From Thermoanaerobaculia bacterium (lineage in GTDB: Bacteria; Acidobacteriota; Thermoanaerobaculia; Multivoradales; J023), in contig JALCBJ010000005.1 in assembly GCA_028066595.1 (NCBI GenBank), positions 1 through 43,932 on the forward strand: a stretch of 43,932 nucleotides of DNA, given 5' to 3'. This document shows positions 1 to 8,738 of this stretch, piece by piece; the stretch's first letter is position 1, and each line of letters opens with the position of its first letter. A program made the position numbers and the translations under genes. The notes under the pieces are model-generated. The model was given only the letters and a program-made list of their open reading frames with translations, did not search any database and was not told the origin of the DNA.

Positions 1-29
1 ACCTTGAGCAACCACGACTCTCATAGCGA

Positions 30-297
30 GTGGACCAAATACCGGGGGAAGGTCAATTGTTCGATTTAGTCAATGATGGGCTTAAGGGTATATTCGAGAT
101 TTTTCTTGACAAGGAAGGGTTCTCAAAGAAGACGATTCGGCATCTCAAACAACAGTATTTAGAGTTCGCCGTGATCTCGCTCCATCTGCCATCTCTTTCG
201 AGTTTAGATCATTCGAAGAGGTTTTGGAGTCCAGGTTACTACTCCGGAATAGCATTGAAGGGCTGACAGATCGCCTTGGGTCCTTGTCGACGGAGTG
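30..297 (+). pseudogene. small hypothetical gene with apparent frameshift
   Basis: A GTG-initiated frame from 30 gives a plausible helical protein (its middle reads TIRHLKQQYLEF) but becomes unlikely after about position 165. A second frame, open from about position 110, reads convincingly from about 168 to the TGA at 295-297, ending in LTDRLGSLSTE. The simplest reading is one gene of roughly 88 residues broken by a single frameshift near 160-175. Its stop overlaps the GTG start of the next gene by 4 bases, as in a real operon. I recognise no family. The base composition is more AT-rich than most of the window, like the other accessory genes here. A sequencing error or an out-of-frame chance ORF cannot be excluded. 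Confidence 0.35.
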
Positions 298-540
298 ATC
301 GGACTACCTTGGGAGCGGCGCTTTCAGGACTCGCTGAAGTCGAAGATTAGGGAGGAGATAGAACCAGAGATCTCCCAGCTGAGAACAGCAGCTCGAATCC
401 GGGCTAGAAAGGTAGCCAAGCAGGCTGCCGGAGCCGGAGTGCTTCTTTCATTGCAAACCTTGATGCCAGACCTGCTTGCTGCCTTCCTTCTTGGCAGCGC
501 GGCGACGTCATTTTACGAAGCGATTCAGAGTGAAAGGTAA
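295..540 (+). CDS. hypothetical 81-residue protein
   Basis: A GTG start at 295 overlaps the stop of the preceding reading frame (GTGA), suggesting translational coupling. The product has a charged, helical first half (residues 5-40, rich in Arg, Lys and Glu), then a hydrophobic stretch around residues 46-72 that could be one membrane helix or a buried helix. No family recognised. It sits immediately upstream of a dead IS element. The 74 bases from 541 to 614, up to the IS end, hold nothing I can identify. It could be the tail component of a two-gene accessory module whose first gene is broken. Confidence 0.4.
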   Translation: MIGLPWERRFQDSLKSKIREEIEPEISQLRTAARIRARKVAKQAAGAGVLLSLQTLMPDLLAAFLLGSAATSFYEAIQSER

Positions 541-614
541 AGAGCTGCTGGTGCTCGAATTGAGAGTGCATACAGTCTCCTGATCCAGCAAGTAAGATAG
601 ATCTAGGGTCCGGT

Positions 615-627
615 TGACCTGCTACCC
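615..627 (+). repeat. IS3-family left terminal inverted repeat
   Basis: TGACCTGCTACCC is the exact reverse complement of bases 1777-1789. The TG...CA ends are typical of IS3-family elements. Confidence 0.85.
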
Positions 628-677
628 CCCCACGGCCCACGAGACATGAGAGTCTGGGCCGGCCAAGGAGGTAGCGA

Positions 678-942
678 ATGCGCAAGAGCAGATTCAGCGA
701 AGAACGGATCATCCGGGTCCTCGGCGAGGCGGAGGCCGGCGGGCGAGCAAGGCCGTGTGCGGTGATCATGGGATCTCGGAAGGGACGTACTACCGGTGGA
801 AAGCCAAGTACGGTGGGATGGATGTCAACGAGGCTCGACGACTCAAGACCTGGAGCAGGAGAACCGGCGGCTGAAGGCAGCTCTGGCTGAGGTGACGCTC
901 GAGAAGCAGGCTCTCAAGGAAGCTTTGACGAGAAAATGGTGA
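678..942 (+). pseudogene. IS3-family transposase OrfA, frameshifted
   Basis: The start at 678 follows a strong ribosome site (AAGGAGG). The first residues, MRKSRFSEERIIRVLGEAEAGG, are the helix-turn-helix opening of OrfA-type IS3 transposases. About position 740 the frame is lost. Another frame continues with the expected HGISEGTYYRWKAKYGG recognition region. A second shift near 850 restores the leucine-zipper-like tail (LEQENRRLKAALAEV) ending at TGA 940-942. At least two frameshifts are needed, so this is a pseudogene. Its end overlaps the orfB start, the arrangement that in live elements allows the OrfAB fusion by programmed frameshifting. Confidence 0.85.
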
Positions 943-1782
943 TGCCCGCGGCCCGGCGCGCGGCGGCGTTGTTCTTCCGGGACACGCTGCATCTGAGTGA
1001 GCGCAGGGCGTGCCACCTCGCGGCCTTCAGCCGCTCGTCCTTGCGACGACCGCAGACTCGGGTAGAGGCCGATCGTCGGCTGGTGGAGCGCCTTCGTGCG
1101 TTGGCCGCAGAACGTCCGAGGTTCGGCTACCGGCGTCTTCACATGCTGTTACGCCGAGAGGGCTGGGTGGTGAACGTAAGCGTGTGTACCGGTTGTTTCG
1201 CCAACAGGGTCTTGCGGTGCGCAGGAGGAAGCGCAAGCGGGTGGCCCAGGCCGACCGGTAGCATCGCGTAGTGCCGATTCGCGCCAACCTGCAATGGTCG
1301 CTCGATCTCATGCGCGACACGCTGTCGAGTGGTCGCGTCTTTCGGACGCTGAACGTGGTCGACGATGCGACCCGTGAGTGCCTGGTGATCGAGGTCGACA
1401 CGTCGCTTTCCAGAACTCGTGTGGGTCGAGTGCTCGATGGGATCGCGAAGCAACGCGGTGGATATCCGGACCGAATCGTGCTCGACAACGGGCCCGAGTG
1501 CACCAGCCGTGCCCTGGATCAGTGGGCCTACGAGCGAGGTGTCGAGCTGTGGTTCATTCGGCCCGGCAGCCCATCGAGAACTGCTTCGTAGAGAGCTTCA
1601 ACGGGCGCTTTCGAGACGAGTGTCTCAATACCCATTGGTTCCTCAGCTTGGACGATGCGAAGGCACGTATCGAAGCCTCGAGACGGGACCACAACCTGGT
1701 CCAACCTCATAGCTCACTCGACGACCGCACCCCGTCGGAGTACGCCCGGACCTTGAAGAATGCGTGGTGTCAGAATGGGTAG
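936..1782 (+). pseudogene. IS3-family transposase OrfB (DDE), frameshifted
   Basis: Pieces in three frames add up to one OrfB. At 936-1175 lies the HTH_21-type region (RRPRFGYRRLHMLLRREGW-like). At 1175-1260 lies a basic linker (VYRLFRQQGLAVRRRKRKR). At 1271-1570 lies the first part of the rve integrase core, with the first Asp in WSLDLMRD and the second in LDNGPE. At 1570-1782 lies the last part, with the catalytic Glu in FVESFNGRFRDE and the terminal motif RTPSEYAR. At least two frameshifts and an in-frame stop near 1260-1270 separate these pieces. The catalytic residues survive, but no complete protein can be made. Confidence 0.87.
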
Positions 1783-1789
1783 CAGGTCA
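1777..1789 (-). repeat. IS3-family right terminal inverted repeat
   Basis: GGGTAGCAGGTCA matches the reverse complement of bases 615-627 at all 13 positions. It begins inside the last codons of the orfB remnant. Confidence 0.85.
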
Positions 1790-1810
1790 GAAGGCGAGGA
1801 AATTCGGTCA

Positions 1811-4800
1811 CTATGGCGGCTGGGTCCCTGGGTCATCGGACGAACCTGAATCCACGCCAGGACCAGCCGTAGCCGGCTTCTCGTCCCGTATCGCTTCCGC
1901 GAACGCACCTGGAATTGAGACCAAGATACCCTCGATGGCTTCGCGCTCCTCGGATTCTCCAGCTCGCATCAACTCTCTACTTGCGAGTTCGCCGAAGTTT
2001 TCTAGGTAGCGCCTATCGGCTGAACGGGAGCTATCGTCGGCAAGTTCGCAGTGGTAAACCTCGTCAGATGAAGTGGTGATACCTCGGTAGGTGAACTCTC
2101 GCCAAGCGAAGCATGCCGATTCTAGTATCTCGGTGGAGAACTGTGGCTGGAGCAGTTGTCGCAGGCGTTCGATGTCTCGACTCTCGATGGGCGAATCCGA
2201 TGCTAGGAGAGCAAGACTTCTGAGGCATTGCCCGCGGGTCGATTCGTCGAGTGTCGTATCTTCGGCGCAGTCGAGAATTCTTGGGCTGACAGCCGAAACC
2301 GGCATTTGATCGAGGAAGTAGGCTGCAGCGGTTCGCACGTACGGGCCTCCGTCGCGGAGGAGTGTTGTCAGGAGCTTGCCTTTGGCAGAATTGTCGGCGA
2401 AAGCTAACTCGTATCGAAGCGCCAATCTGAAGGCAATCTCGTGCACGTCGTGGGGATAGCTTTCTGGTGCCGCTACCAAGATCATCTCGGCAATGTCCTT
2501 GTCTTCGATACTCGGCTCTCGTGAAAGACGCATCAGCAGCCTGAAGAAAGGGTCGTGTTCGATTTCGGCTTCAGACGGCATGCCTACCTGACTTGTGCCC
2601 TGCGATGAGATCGCCCCCTTTTGGTCTTCTTCCATGCGACCCAGGTAGTGCCGCCAACGAAATCTTGGATCGATTCCGTCGATCATCTGGCCTAGCTGCT
2701 TCAGAGCTAGGCCAATATGTGGACTTCCTTCTCCTTGCATGTGGTTGACGAGCTGTTGGGAAGCTTCCTCGATCAGTTTCCAGTCTTCCCCTGGCTCTAT
2801 TCTGGCTATTTCCTCTGCCGATCGTCGAAAGCCATCGACCATCTCCTCGACTTCCGCACGGCACTGGGTTTGGCTGTCGAGTGACTCGATCGCGACCAGA
2901 CCGTTCCGCAAGGACAGCTCGGTCAAGACGCGACAGACCTCCGAGGTTGCCGTCGATGATCTGGCTGCTGTCGATTGATCTAACATCGCAGCAAGACGCC
3001 TCGCCATCCCATTGTCTCCATCTTCTGAAGAATCCAGAAGCAGAAGTCCGAGGCCAGACCGCCGAAGGCGCGCAGTGTTCTTAGGCGTGTTCTCTCGGAA
3101 GCCCTCGGCGACGTCAGCCAAAAGCAAGGGTCCTGCGAGATCAGAATCCAAATCTTCGATATATCGTCCGAATAGATGAGCCAGGGACTCTTGCTCGTCC
3201 CTGAACAAGCCGAGCAGGAGCTCGGAGTCCTCCTGAATTCCACGTGAGTACAATGATGACAACGCGGCATATCTATACGCTTCGGGCAGTTGCCGATTCG
3301 CTACCATCGTCCACAGCAACTCTCGGCTCTCCTTGGTCTGACCCGCCGAACCCAGAGCTTGGATGCAAGGCAAAACTAGTGCACGATCTGGCTTCTGGAT
3401 ACCTGACCGGATGGCAGACGTTATATGGGTTTCGAGGCCTTGGCTCTTGACCGGGACAACAGAGCATGCCGCGCTTACTAGCATTGAGGAATCACTCAGA
3501 ATAGCTGTTCTCAAGAGCTCCTCTAGGTGTCTACTAATCTGGACAGCGGTTGGTAGGTCTGCCTCCATCCCATGCTTCTCCAACTCGGCGAGCAGGAATC
3601 CTGCTTGCGTTATGACCTCAGGCAGCTCCTTCAAGACGTTTTCGAGTGAGCGAGACTCTCTGCTATCGGCGAACCTCAGAATGTCTACGACCTTCAACAG
3701 AGAACTAGCAGCCTGATGATCGCCAGCCATGCGGAGTGCTGTGACGGCGGCACGCCGATGATCGCGCGGAAACTGTGGATCGGAAGCGATTCTGACCAAC
3801 TCACCGAGAAGGACATCACTCTGAATTGGCTCGTGGCGAGAGAAGGCTCGAAGGAGAACACCGGCTCGCGTCGTCAGGCCTCCTCGGATTTCGTTGGGTA
3901 CGGCTGCGTGGCTGACAAGGAAGCCCACTGCCTCGAGAGTGCCGGGATGCAGACCAAGGCGCCGAAACTCCCTCTCAGAAGGGTCCTTGGCAGAGAGCTT
4001 GATTCGATTCAAGACCTGTTCTGTATGGCGAGCCGTAGGATCTTCGAGAACCAGAGTATTCTCGACACACGACATCGGAATGATCCTTAGATCCCATCTT
4101 CCCGGCTCGGGAGGCACGGGGTCGGCAAGAGGTTCCAGGAGTGTCAAGAACCCCTCTTCCCCTCGCGGGTAGCTGAGGATGTAGCCAAATCGAACGGCGC
4201 TGGTGTCTTGAAGCTCCAGCCAGCGATCCCAGAAGTACTCGGCGGCTCGAGGCGCCGTTGTCATCAACGCAGGATGAGGTCGGAACTCCCAGATCCGACG
4301 ATACGCCCCTGTACAACCCAACCTGGTTGCTGTCTCAAGCAGAGCATCAATACTGCTCTTAACCTTGTCTAACGCTCTTTGAGCTTCGGAGTCGGTTGGA
4401 TGTTGGGTCAAGTAGGATGTCAGGTTGTGAAGGTAGTCGATGATGGACTCTTCCAGAGTCTGCAATGCACGGGCACTGCAACGGCGAACCGGCTGGTTGA
4501 GTTTGATCAGTGTGGTGTCTAGGGCGATGGAAGGATCATTCGCCTGTGTTGCTGAGTGTCCATCGGGGGCTGGGGTTTTGGCGGGTGAACTACTTCTGCC
4601 CGCTGCGTCCCAGTCCTTCAGACAGGATCTTCCTGTCTGCCAATTCGACTCGCGAAGAATCACCTGTACTTCTTCCCGGCCGATACTTGACTCAGCTAGG
4701 ACGCCGTAGCCCAACGGGAGCAACAACAAGCAGGCAACGCACGATGTCAAGATCAGTGGTTCGACGAGGAACCGAGACGAAAGCAACAGGGAGTCCAGCG

Positions 4801-5743
4801 GTGAACGCACAATCCACGTCAAGGGCCGTAACAGCCACTTGCTCAAGGAAACAGCTGCCTTTTTCCACTTGCTAGTTGCCTCCTGGCTAGTCGTGGTCTG
4901 AACTGGAGACGACTTGCTGGAAACCCAACGGCACTCCGACCAGGATGTCGGAGATTCCGGAAGTGCTCTGCGCCAGGCAGCTATGATTCCTGCGGTGGGG
5001 ATCAAGAGCAGCGTGGTCAAGGCCAACCAGCCGTACAGTTCACGAGCTGCCAGGCGGGACTGCGGCGAGAGGCGTAGTGGTCGGCCCAAGAGGGAAGAAC
5101 TCCAAACCGAACCGCCCCCCGTCTCAGTTGTAGCTTGCTCACCCGCCAATCGGTTGAGGATCCCGGCGAGCGGCCTAGGTTTGGTCAATCGCCAGGTTGC
5201 AGCCCAGGCGGCTTCCTCTTCTTGAACGAAGTTCCAGCTACTGGTCAACTCCATGTTGGCCCTAGAATTCTGACGCGCTTCCCTTGCTGCCTGGCGCACT
5301 ATCTCGCGACCGCTCGGAGAGCCTTTCTGAGCCGTATCGATCAGCGCACCAAGCGTGCTAGCGGCAAATCCAAGTACCACAATCTGGCAAGCAAAGAACG
5401 TAATCGGAGAACGATAGAAACGACGGACAAATCGAGTCTCTCGAAGCCAGATCAACACGCAGGCGACTATCAAGCCTGATACTGCAACCAATAATCGGCT
5501 CTCCATCAAGGCCAAGGGAACGGTCTCTACAACGGCTACCGCCCCGGCTTCAACGAGATTCTGAGGGTCCGAGGCCAGTCTCGGCAGTCCAGCAAACCCG
5601 AACAGACCGCTCTGTGCCAGAAAACCAAAACCCAAGAGAATAGCCGCAACGGTGGTGGTGCCTCCGAGAAGGGCAAGCAGGGGCCCAAAAAGGCGACGGA
5701 GAAATCGAACCGAGCCAGCTTGCCGAGAGTCATCTTTTCCCAT
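1811..5743 (-). CDS. large multi-pass membrane protein with helical-repeat domain
   Basis: The protein is about 1310 residues. The ATG at 5743 is preferred over a TTG six codons upstream because CGGAGAGA lies 5-12 bases ahead of it. Hydrophobic segments sit near residues 17-42, 84-100, 113-135, 238-257 and 325-350, so the first quarter is membrane-embedded, with an extramembrane loop between about 136 and 237. The remaining ~950 residues look almost entirely alpha-helical, with degenerate 30-40-residue periodicity (for example FPRDHRRAAVTALRMAGD), suggestive of HEAT/ARM-like repeats. No catalytic motif is visible. GC content is lower than in the metabolic genes, and the neighbour is a dead IS, so horizontal origin is plausible. 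A scaffold or sensor role would be guesswork. Confidence 0.8.
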   Translation of the reverse strand: MGKDDSRQAGSVRFLRRLFGPLLALLGGTTTVAAILLGFGFLAQSGLFGFAGLPRLASDPQNLVEAGAVAVVETVPLALMESRLLVAVSGLIVACVLIWLRETRFVRRFYRSPITFFACQIVVLGFAASTLGALIDTAQKGSPSGREIVRQAAREARQNSRANMELTSSWNFVQEEEAAWAATWRLTKPRPLAGILNRLAGEQATTETGGGSVWSSSLLGRPLRLSPQSRLAARELYGWLALTTLLLIPTAGIIAAWRRALPESPTSWSECRWVSSKSSPVQTTTSQEATSKWKKAAVSLSKWLLRPLTWIVRSPLDSLLLSSRFLVEPLILTSCVACLLLLPLGYGVLAESSIGREEVQVILRESNWQTGRSCLKDWDAAGRSSSPAKTPAPDGHSATQANDPSIALDTTLIKLNQPVRRCSARALQTLEESIIDYLHNLTSYLTQHPTDSEAQRALDKVKSSIDALLETATRLGCTGAYRRIWEFRPHPALMTTAPRAAEYFWDRWLELQDTSAVRFGYILSYPRGEEGFLTLLEPLADPVPPEPGRWDLRIIPMSCVENTLVLEDPTARHTEQVLNRIKLSAKDPSEREFRRLGLHPGTLEAVGFLVSHAAVPNEIRGGLTTRAGVLLRAFSRHEPIQSDVLLGELVRIASDPQFPRDHRRAAVTALRMAGDHQAASSLLKVVDILRFADSRESRSLENVLKELPEVITQAGFLLAELEKHGMEADLPTAVQISRHLEELLRTAILSDSSMLVSAACSVVPVKSQGLETHITSAIRSGIQKPDRALVLPCIQALGSAGQTKESRELLWTMVANRQLPEAYRYAALSSLYSRGIQEDSELLLGLFRDEQESLAHLFGRYIEDLDSDLAGPLLLADVAEGFRENTPKNTARLRRSGLGLLLLDSSEDGDNGMARRLAAMLDQSTAARSSTATSEVCRVLTELSLRNGLVAIESLDSQTQCRAEVEEMVDGFRRSAEEIARIEPGEDWKLIEEASQQLVNHMQGEGSPHIGLALKQLGQMIDGIDPRFRWRHYLGRMEEDQKGAISSQGTSQVGMPSEAEIEHDPFFRLLMRLSREPSIEDKDIAEMILVAAPESYPHDVHEIAFRLALRYELAFADNSAKGKLLTTLLRDGGPYVRTAAAYFLDQMPVSAVSPRILDCAEDTTLDESTRGQCLRSLALLASDSPIESRDIERLRQLLQPQFSTEILESACFAWREFTYRGITTSSDEVYHCELADDSSRSADRRYLENFGELASRELMRAGESEEREAIEGILVSIPGAFAEAIRDEKPATAGPGVDSGSSDDPGTQPP

Positions 5744-6019
5744 GGTTCTCTCCGAGATCAAAGTTGCTACACATCCGCATTTGATTGGACGGACAACGAT
5801 GGGAAATTCCGGCGTTGGGCCGCTCTACTAGTCCTGGGTGCTCGTAGCCTTGTGCATCCCCGCAGGTCTGGCTCAGTACGCGGTCTCACGAGACCGGCTC
5901 TTTTCAAGAGATCTCGGTGAGCCTCCTCTTGCATTAATGGCTAGCCGCCGCGGCCATACGCAGGTGATAGCACGCTAGATGAGTTGACTCTCGGCCAAGG
6001 CGGCCGGCTCGAGCACCTA
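5744..6019. other. gene-free stretch with one strong hairpin
   Basis: No convincing coding frame. It should contain the promoter of the minus-strand membrane-protein gene that starts at 5743. The clearest structure is a perfect 7-bp hairpin at 5881-5896, CGGTCTC-AC-GAGACCG. It has no T-run, so it is not a clear terminator. Confidence 0.4.
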
Positions 6020-6186
6020 CCTAGTGTCCTGTTTGCAAAGTTCGTTGACCCCCGTGCTGGTTCTTCGTCGCCCTGCCGGCGTTGCTCCTCCTCAAAATAG
6101 CTCTGCTATTCCTCGTCGTAGCGCCTTGGCAGGCCAACGAAGTCCTCATCCAGAGCTTCAACGAATTTTCCGCACAGGACACTAGG
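6020..6186 (+). repeat. 167-bp palindromic MITE-like element, copy A
   Basis: The ends are perfect 13-bp inverted repeats (CCTAGTGTCCTGT and ACAGGACACTAGG). The inner 15 bases on each side still match imperfectly, so the first and last 28 bases pair at about 24 positions. The centre is also palindromic (AATAGCTCTGCTATT), so the whole element could fold into one long imperfect hairpin. It encodes no protein I believe in. A second, half-length copy lies at 33223-33299 with a 37-base identical stretch, which shows that this is a dispersed repeat and not a local terminator. The structure fits a non-autonomous transposon (MITE). The mobilising IS family is not evident. Confidence 0.75.
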
Positions 6187-6269
6187 CAGGATCTCAAGAG
6201 ACTCGCGGCGGGCTGGCGGGCCGTAGGTACGGCTCCTCCTGTCGTCGCGCCGGAGCGCCGTGGCCGTCC

Positions 6270-8030
6270 TCAACCGCTAGTCAACGACTCGACTTTCGTC
6301 ACCAGGGTATCGACCGCCTCGAGTAGATCCTCTACGAGGAACGGTTTCTGCAGGAAAGCCACCCGGTCGAGCGGGCCTAGATCCGACAAGACCTCTTTCT
6401 CATCGTAGCCGCTGGCGAGGACCACCGGGATGTTGGGGCGGATCTGCCGCAACGCAGCCAGGGTTTCTGCGCCGTCCATTTCCGGCATGGTCATGTCGAG
6501 GAAGACGTAACCGATCTCAGCTGCGCGTGGGCGGAACACCTCGACTGCCTCACGACCGTTCTGCGCCTCCAGGGTGACCTGACCTGCGCTTTCGAGCACG
6601 GTACGAACAACCTTGCGGACCGTGGATTCGTCGTCGACCACGAGAACGGTTTCGCCGAGCGCGAGATGTTCGCCGGATGAATCACCGCTTCGGCGTCGGT
6701 CGCCGACGTTGGCTTTCGGCCGGGGCGCCGCAGGAAGAAGAATCCTCATCCGGGTGCCGACGCCGGCCTGGCTGTCGACTTCGATCGAGCCACCGTGCCC
6801 TTTGGCGATGCCTTGTACCGCCGAAAGTCCCAGTCCTCTTCCGGTGAACTTCGTGGAGAAGAAGGGCTCGAACATCCGTTCTTGGAGCTCTTTCGACATT
6901 CCGACGCCCGTATCTTCGACTTCGAAGAACACGAAGCGACCCGTTTCCTTGACCGATCCGGCATCACCTGTCGGGCTCCTCAGGTCGGTGAAACCGGTTC
7001 GGATCGTGATGTCGCCGTCCACGTCCTCCAGGGCCTCCGAGGCGTTGGTGATCAGGTTCATGATCACCTGCCGGATCTGACTACCGTCGGCAGATACCAG
7101 CGGTACCGTCTGGCCGAGCTCGAACCGAAGGCGAGCTTTCTTGGTGATGGCTGATTCCAGAAGGTGGGTCATCTCCTCGACGGCATGGTTCAGATCCAAC
7201 TGCTCGATGTGGAAACGGCCCTTGCCGGAATAGGCGAGCATCTCTCGGCACAACTCGGCGGCGCGCAGTCCGGCCTGCCGTATGTCTTGTAGTCGGGGTG
7301 AAATCTGTTCGTCGGCGACCAGGGTCAGGAGATAGTCCGCGTTGCTGACGATCCCGACCAGCAGGTTGTTGAAGTCGTGAGCGATGCCGCCCGCGAGGAT
7401 CCCGAGGCTCTCCAGCTTCTGGGCCTGCCGGGCGCGCTCCTCGATCCGTCGGCGTTCCTGTTCGGCCTCCACCCGGTCGGTGATGTCGATGATGTAGCCC
7501 TGATAGTGCGTGACCTCACCGTCTTCATTGCGCAGGATATTTGTGTAGTCCGCGATCCAGATCACACGCCCGTCCCGACGGACGATCCGGTAGGGAACGT
7601 GCTCGAAGCGTTCGGCGCCACTGGCGCTGTGGGAGCCGACCTCGGACACTACGCGTTCCAGGTCTTCGGGATGGATGATCTCGGCGTAGGACACGTCGCC
7701 GGCGAGAAACGACTCCGCGCTGTAGCCAAGGATTTCGCCGACATTGGGCGAGGCGTACTCCACGGGCCACGCCTCGAGGTTCCGCCACTTGAAGATGGCG
7801 ACCGGGCCGGCGATGAAGATCGCCCGCTCCTGCTCGAGGATCTCATGAGAGTTGGCCTCACCGTCACGCGCCATCGACGACTCCGAGTTGTTGGGTGGAT
7901 TAAGGAGTGACCCTACCATTCGTCGCAGTCTCGACTCGGAGACCTCGACGGACGAGTCTAGAGATTCAGACGTCGGCACGACATCGCCGCTGGGAATGAA
8001 CGCCACGCGGCCGCCGGCTCTCGAGAGCAT
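6270..8030 (-). CDS. soluble hybrid histidine kinase (PAS-HisKA-HATPase-REC)
   Basis: 586 residues, no membrane segment, so it probably senses a cytoplasmic signal. Domains in order: PAS at about 70-190 (IIHPEDLERV is typical); H-box at about 205-235 with the phospho-accepting His218 in GGIAHDFNNLL; ATPase domain at about 310-435 with N-box Asn325/Asn329, G1 box VEDTGVGM and G2 box GRGLGLS; receiver domain at about 460-580 with acidic pair Asp466/467, phospho-acceptor Asp512 in FLDMTMPEMDG, Ser540 and Lys562. The C-terminal receiver implies intramolecular phosphotransfer, with an output partner encoded elsewhere. The first 50 residues look poorly ordered. The ATG at 7874 has GGAG six bases upstream and may be the true start. 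The lipoprotein gene at 8208 is divergent, 177 bp away. Confidence 0.92.
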   Translation of the reverse strand: MLSRAGGRVAFIPSGDVVPTSESLDSSVEVSESRLRRMVGSLLNPPNNSESSMARDGEANSHEILEQERAIFIAGPVAIFKWRNLEAWPVEYASPNVGEILGYSAESFLAGDVSYAEIIHPEDLERVVSEVGSHSASGAERFEHVPYRIVRRDGRVIWIADYTNILRNEDGEVTHYQGYIIDITDRVEAEQERRRIEERARQAQKLESLGILAGGIAHDFNNLLVGIVSNADYLLTLVADEQISPRLQDIRQAGLRAAELCREMLAYSGKGRFHIEQLDLNHAVEEMTHLLESAITKKARLRFELGQTVPLVSADGSQIRQVIMNLITNASEALEDVDGDITIRTGFTDLRSPTGDAGSVKETGRFVFFEVEDTGVGMSKELQERMFEPFFSTKFTGRGLGLSAVQGIAKGHGGSIEVDSQAGVGTRMRILLPAAPRPKANVGDRRRSGDSSGEHLALGETVLVVDDESTVRKVVRTVLESAGQVTLEAQNGREAVEVFRPRAAEIGYVFLDMTMPEMDGAETLAALRQIRPNIPVVLASGYDEKEVLSDLGPLDRVAFLQKPFLVEDLLEAVDTLVTKVESLTSG

Positions 8031-8207
8031 GAAGATGCGCCGACTCGCTTAGTTCCGGCATGCACCGGAGTCGTTCCGTCGCCAGCTCGGGACGGGGCGG
8101 TGACGCAGATCGATGAGATCGAGGTCGAGGCTAGACCTGGTTCTGCTGCGGTAGGGTGCACACGGCGCGAACTGCGTTGTCACGGCCATCGACCCGGTAG
8201 GAGAGTC

Positions 8208-8738
8208 ATGAGAAACAGAACGGGAATTGCGGGTGTCGTACTGCTAGCGCTTCTTTGTGCTGGATGCGCGACAAACTTCACACCGGAGCTGGTACGCCAG
8301 GAGATCGTGACTCAGCGCGGCGTCGACCCGCTGAGCGCATTCGAGCTCAACCTAGGCCGGTTTACGACGCTGCTGATCAAGTCGGCCCTGGCCGGCGAGG
8401 ACGGAGAGCTACCGTTCGCCGGACTCAGCAGCCTGCAGCTTGCAGTCTATGAGGCGCCATCGGATTCCGGACCGGCTCTCGACGTCACGCGATTCTCGTT
8501 CACGGGTTGGGATCAGGTGCTTCGGGTTCACGACCAGGACCGCTCGGGCATGGTCTTGGTGCAGCCACGAAGCGATTCGATCGGAGATCTCGTGGTCGTT
8601 GGCGCAGGCGCTCGGAAAGTGGTCTACGCGCGCCTGACGGGTCGGCTCAGCCGCGACCTTCCGGCGGCCCTCGGAGACGTGCTGAGGGACGGCGGGCCCG
8701 ACGAGGTGCAGAGGCTCTTGAGTCAGCTCGGGGAGTGA
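8208..8738 (+). CDS. small lipoprotein, possibly DUF4252-like
   Basis: The ATG at 8208 has AGGAGAG just upstream. The 176-residue product opens with a lipoprotein signal peptide ending in LCAGC, so Cys20 should be lipidated and the protein anchored to a membrane. The mature part is a mixed alpha/beta domain. Its tail (VVVGAGARKVVYARLTGRL followed by a short amphipathic helix) reminds me of DUF4252 proteins, small lipoproteins of unknown role. I hold that family call weakly. It is divergent from the histidine kinase, and its last 16 bases overlap the 3' end of the opposing DUF1501 gene, a tail-to-tail overlap. Confidence 0.8.
   Translation: MRNRTGIAGVVLLALLCAGCATNFTPELVRQEIVTQRGVDPLSAFELNLGRFTTLLIKSALAGEDGELPFAGLSSLQLAVYEAPSDSGPALDVTRFSFTGWDQVLRVHDQDRSGMVLVQPRSDSIGDLVVVGAGARKVVYARLTGRLSRDLPAALGDVLRDGGPDEVQRLLSQLGE

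Larger units (their letters stand above)
615..1789 (+). mobile_element. degenerate IS3-family insertion sequence
   Basis: The element is bounded by perfect 13-bp terminal inverted repeats, TGACCTGCTACCC at the left and GGGTAGCAGGTCA at the right. It spans 1175 bp, close to the usual 1.2-1.5 kb of IS3-family elements, and has the classic two-gene orfA/orfB layout. Both transposase genes carry several frameshifts, so the element cannot encode its own transposase. The flanking trinucleotides (GGT at the left, GAA at the right) do not match, so no target duplication is visible. This fits an old insertion or later rearrangement. Confidence 0.9.

Noticed and set aside
5766..5787. ACATCCGCATTTGATTG near 5771 resembles ACATCCGCATTCGATTG near 25898
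   Set aside because: A 17-base match with one difference is expected a few times by chance among all pairs of positions in 44 kb, and nothing else around the two sites matches.
6082..6408. 108-residue plus-strand frame starting with a signal-like MLLLKIALLFLVVAPW
   Set aside because: It starts inside the palindromic repeat and runs into the antisense of the histidine kinase; the hydrophobic start is a by-product of the repeat sequence.
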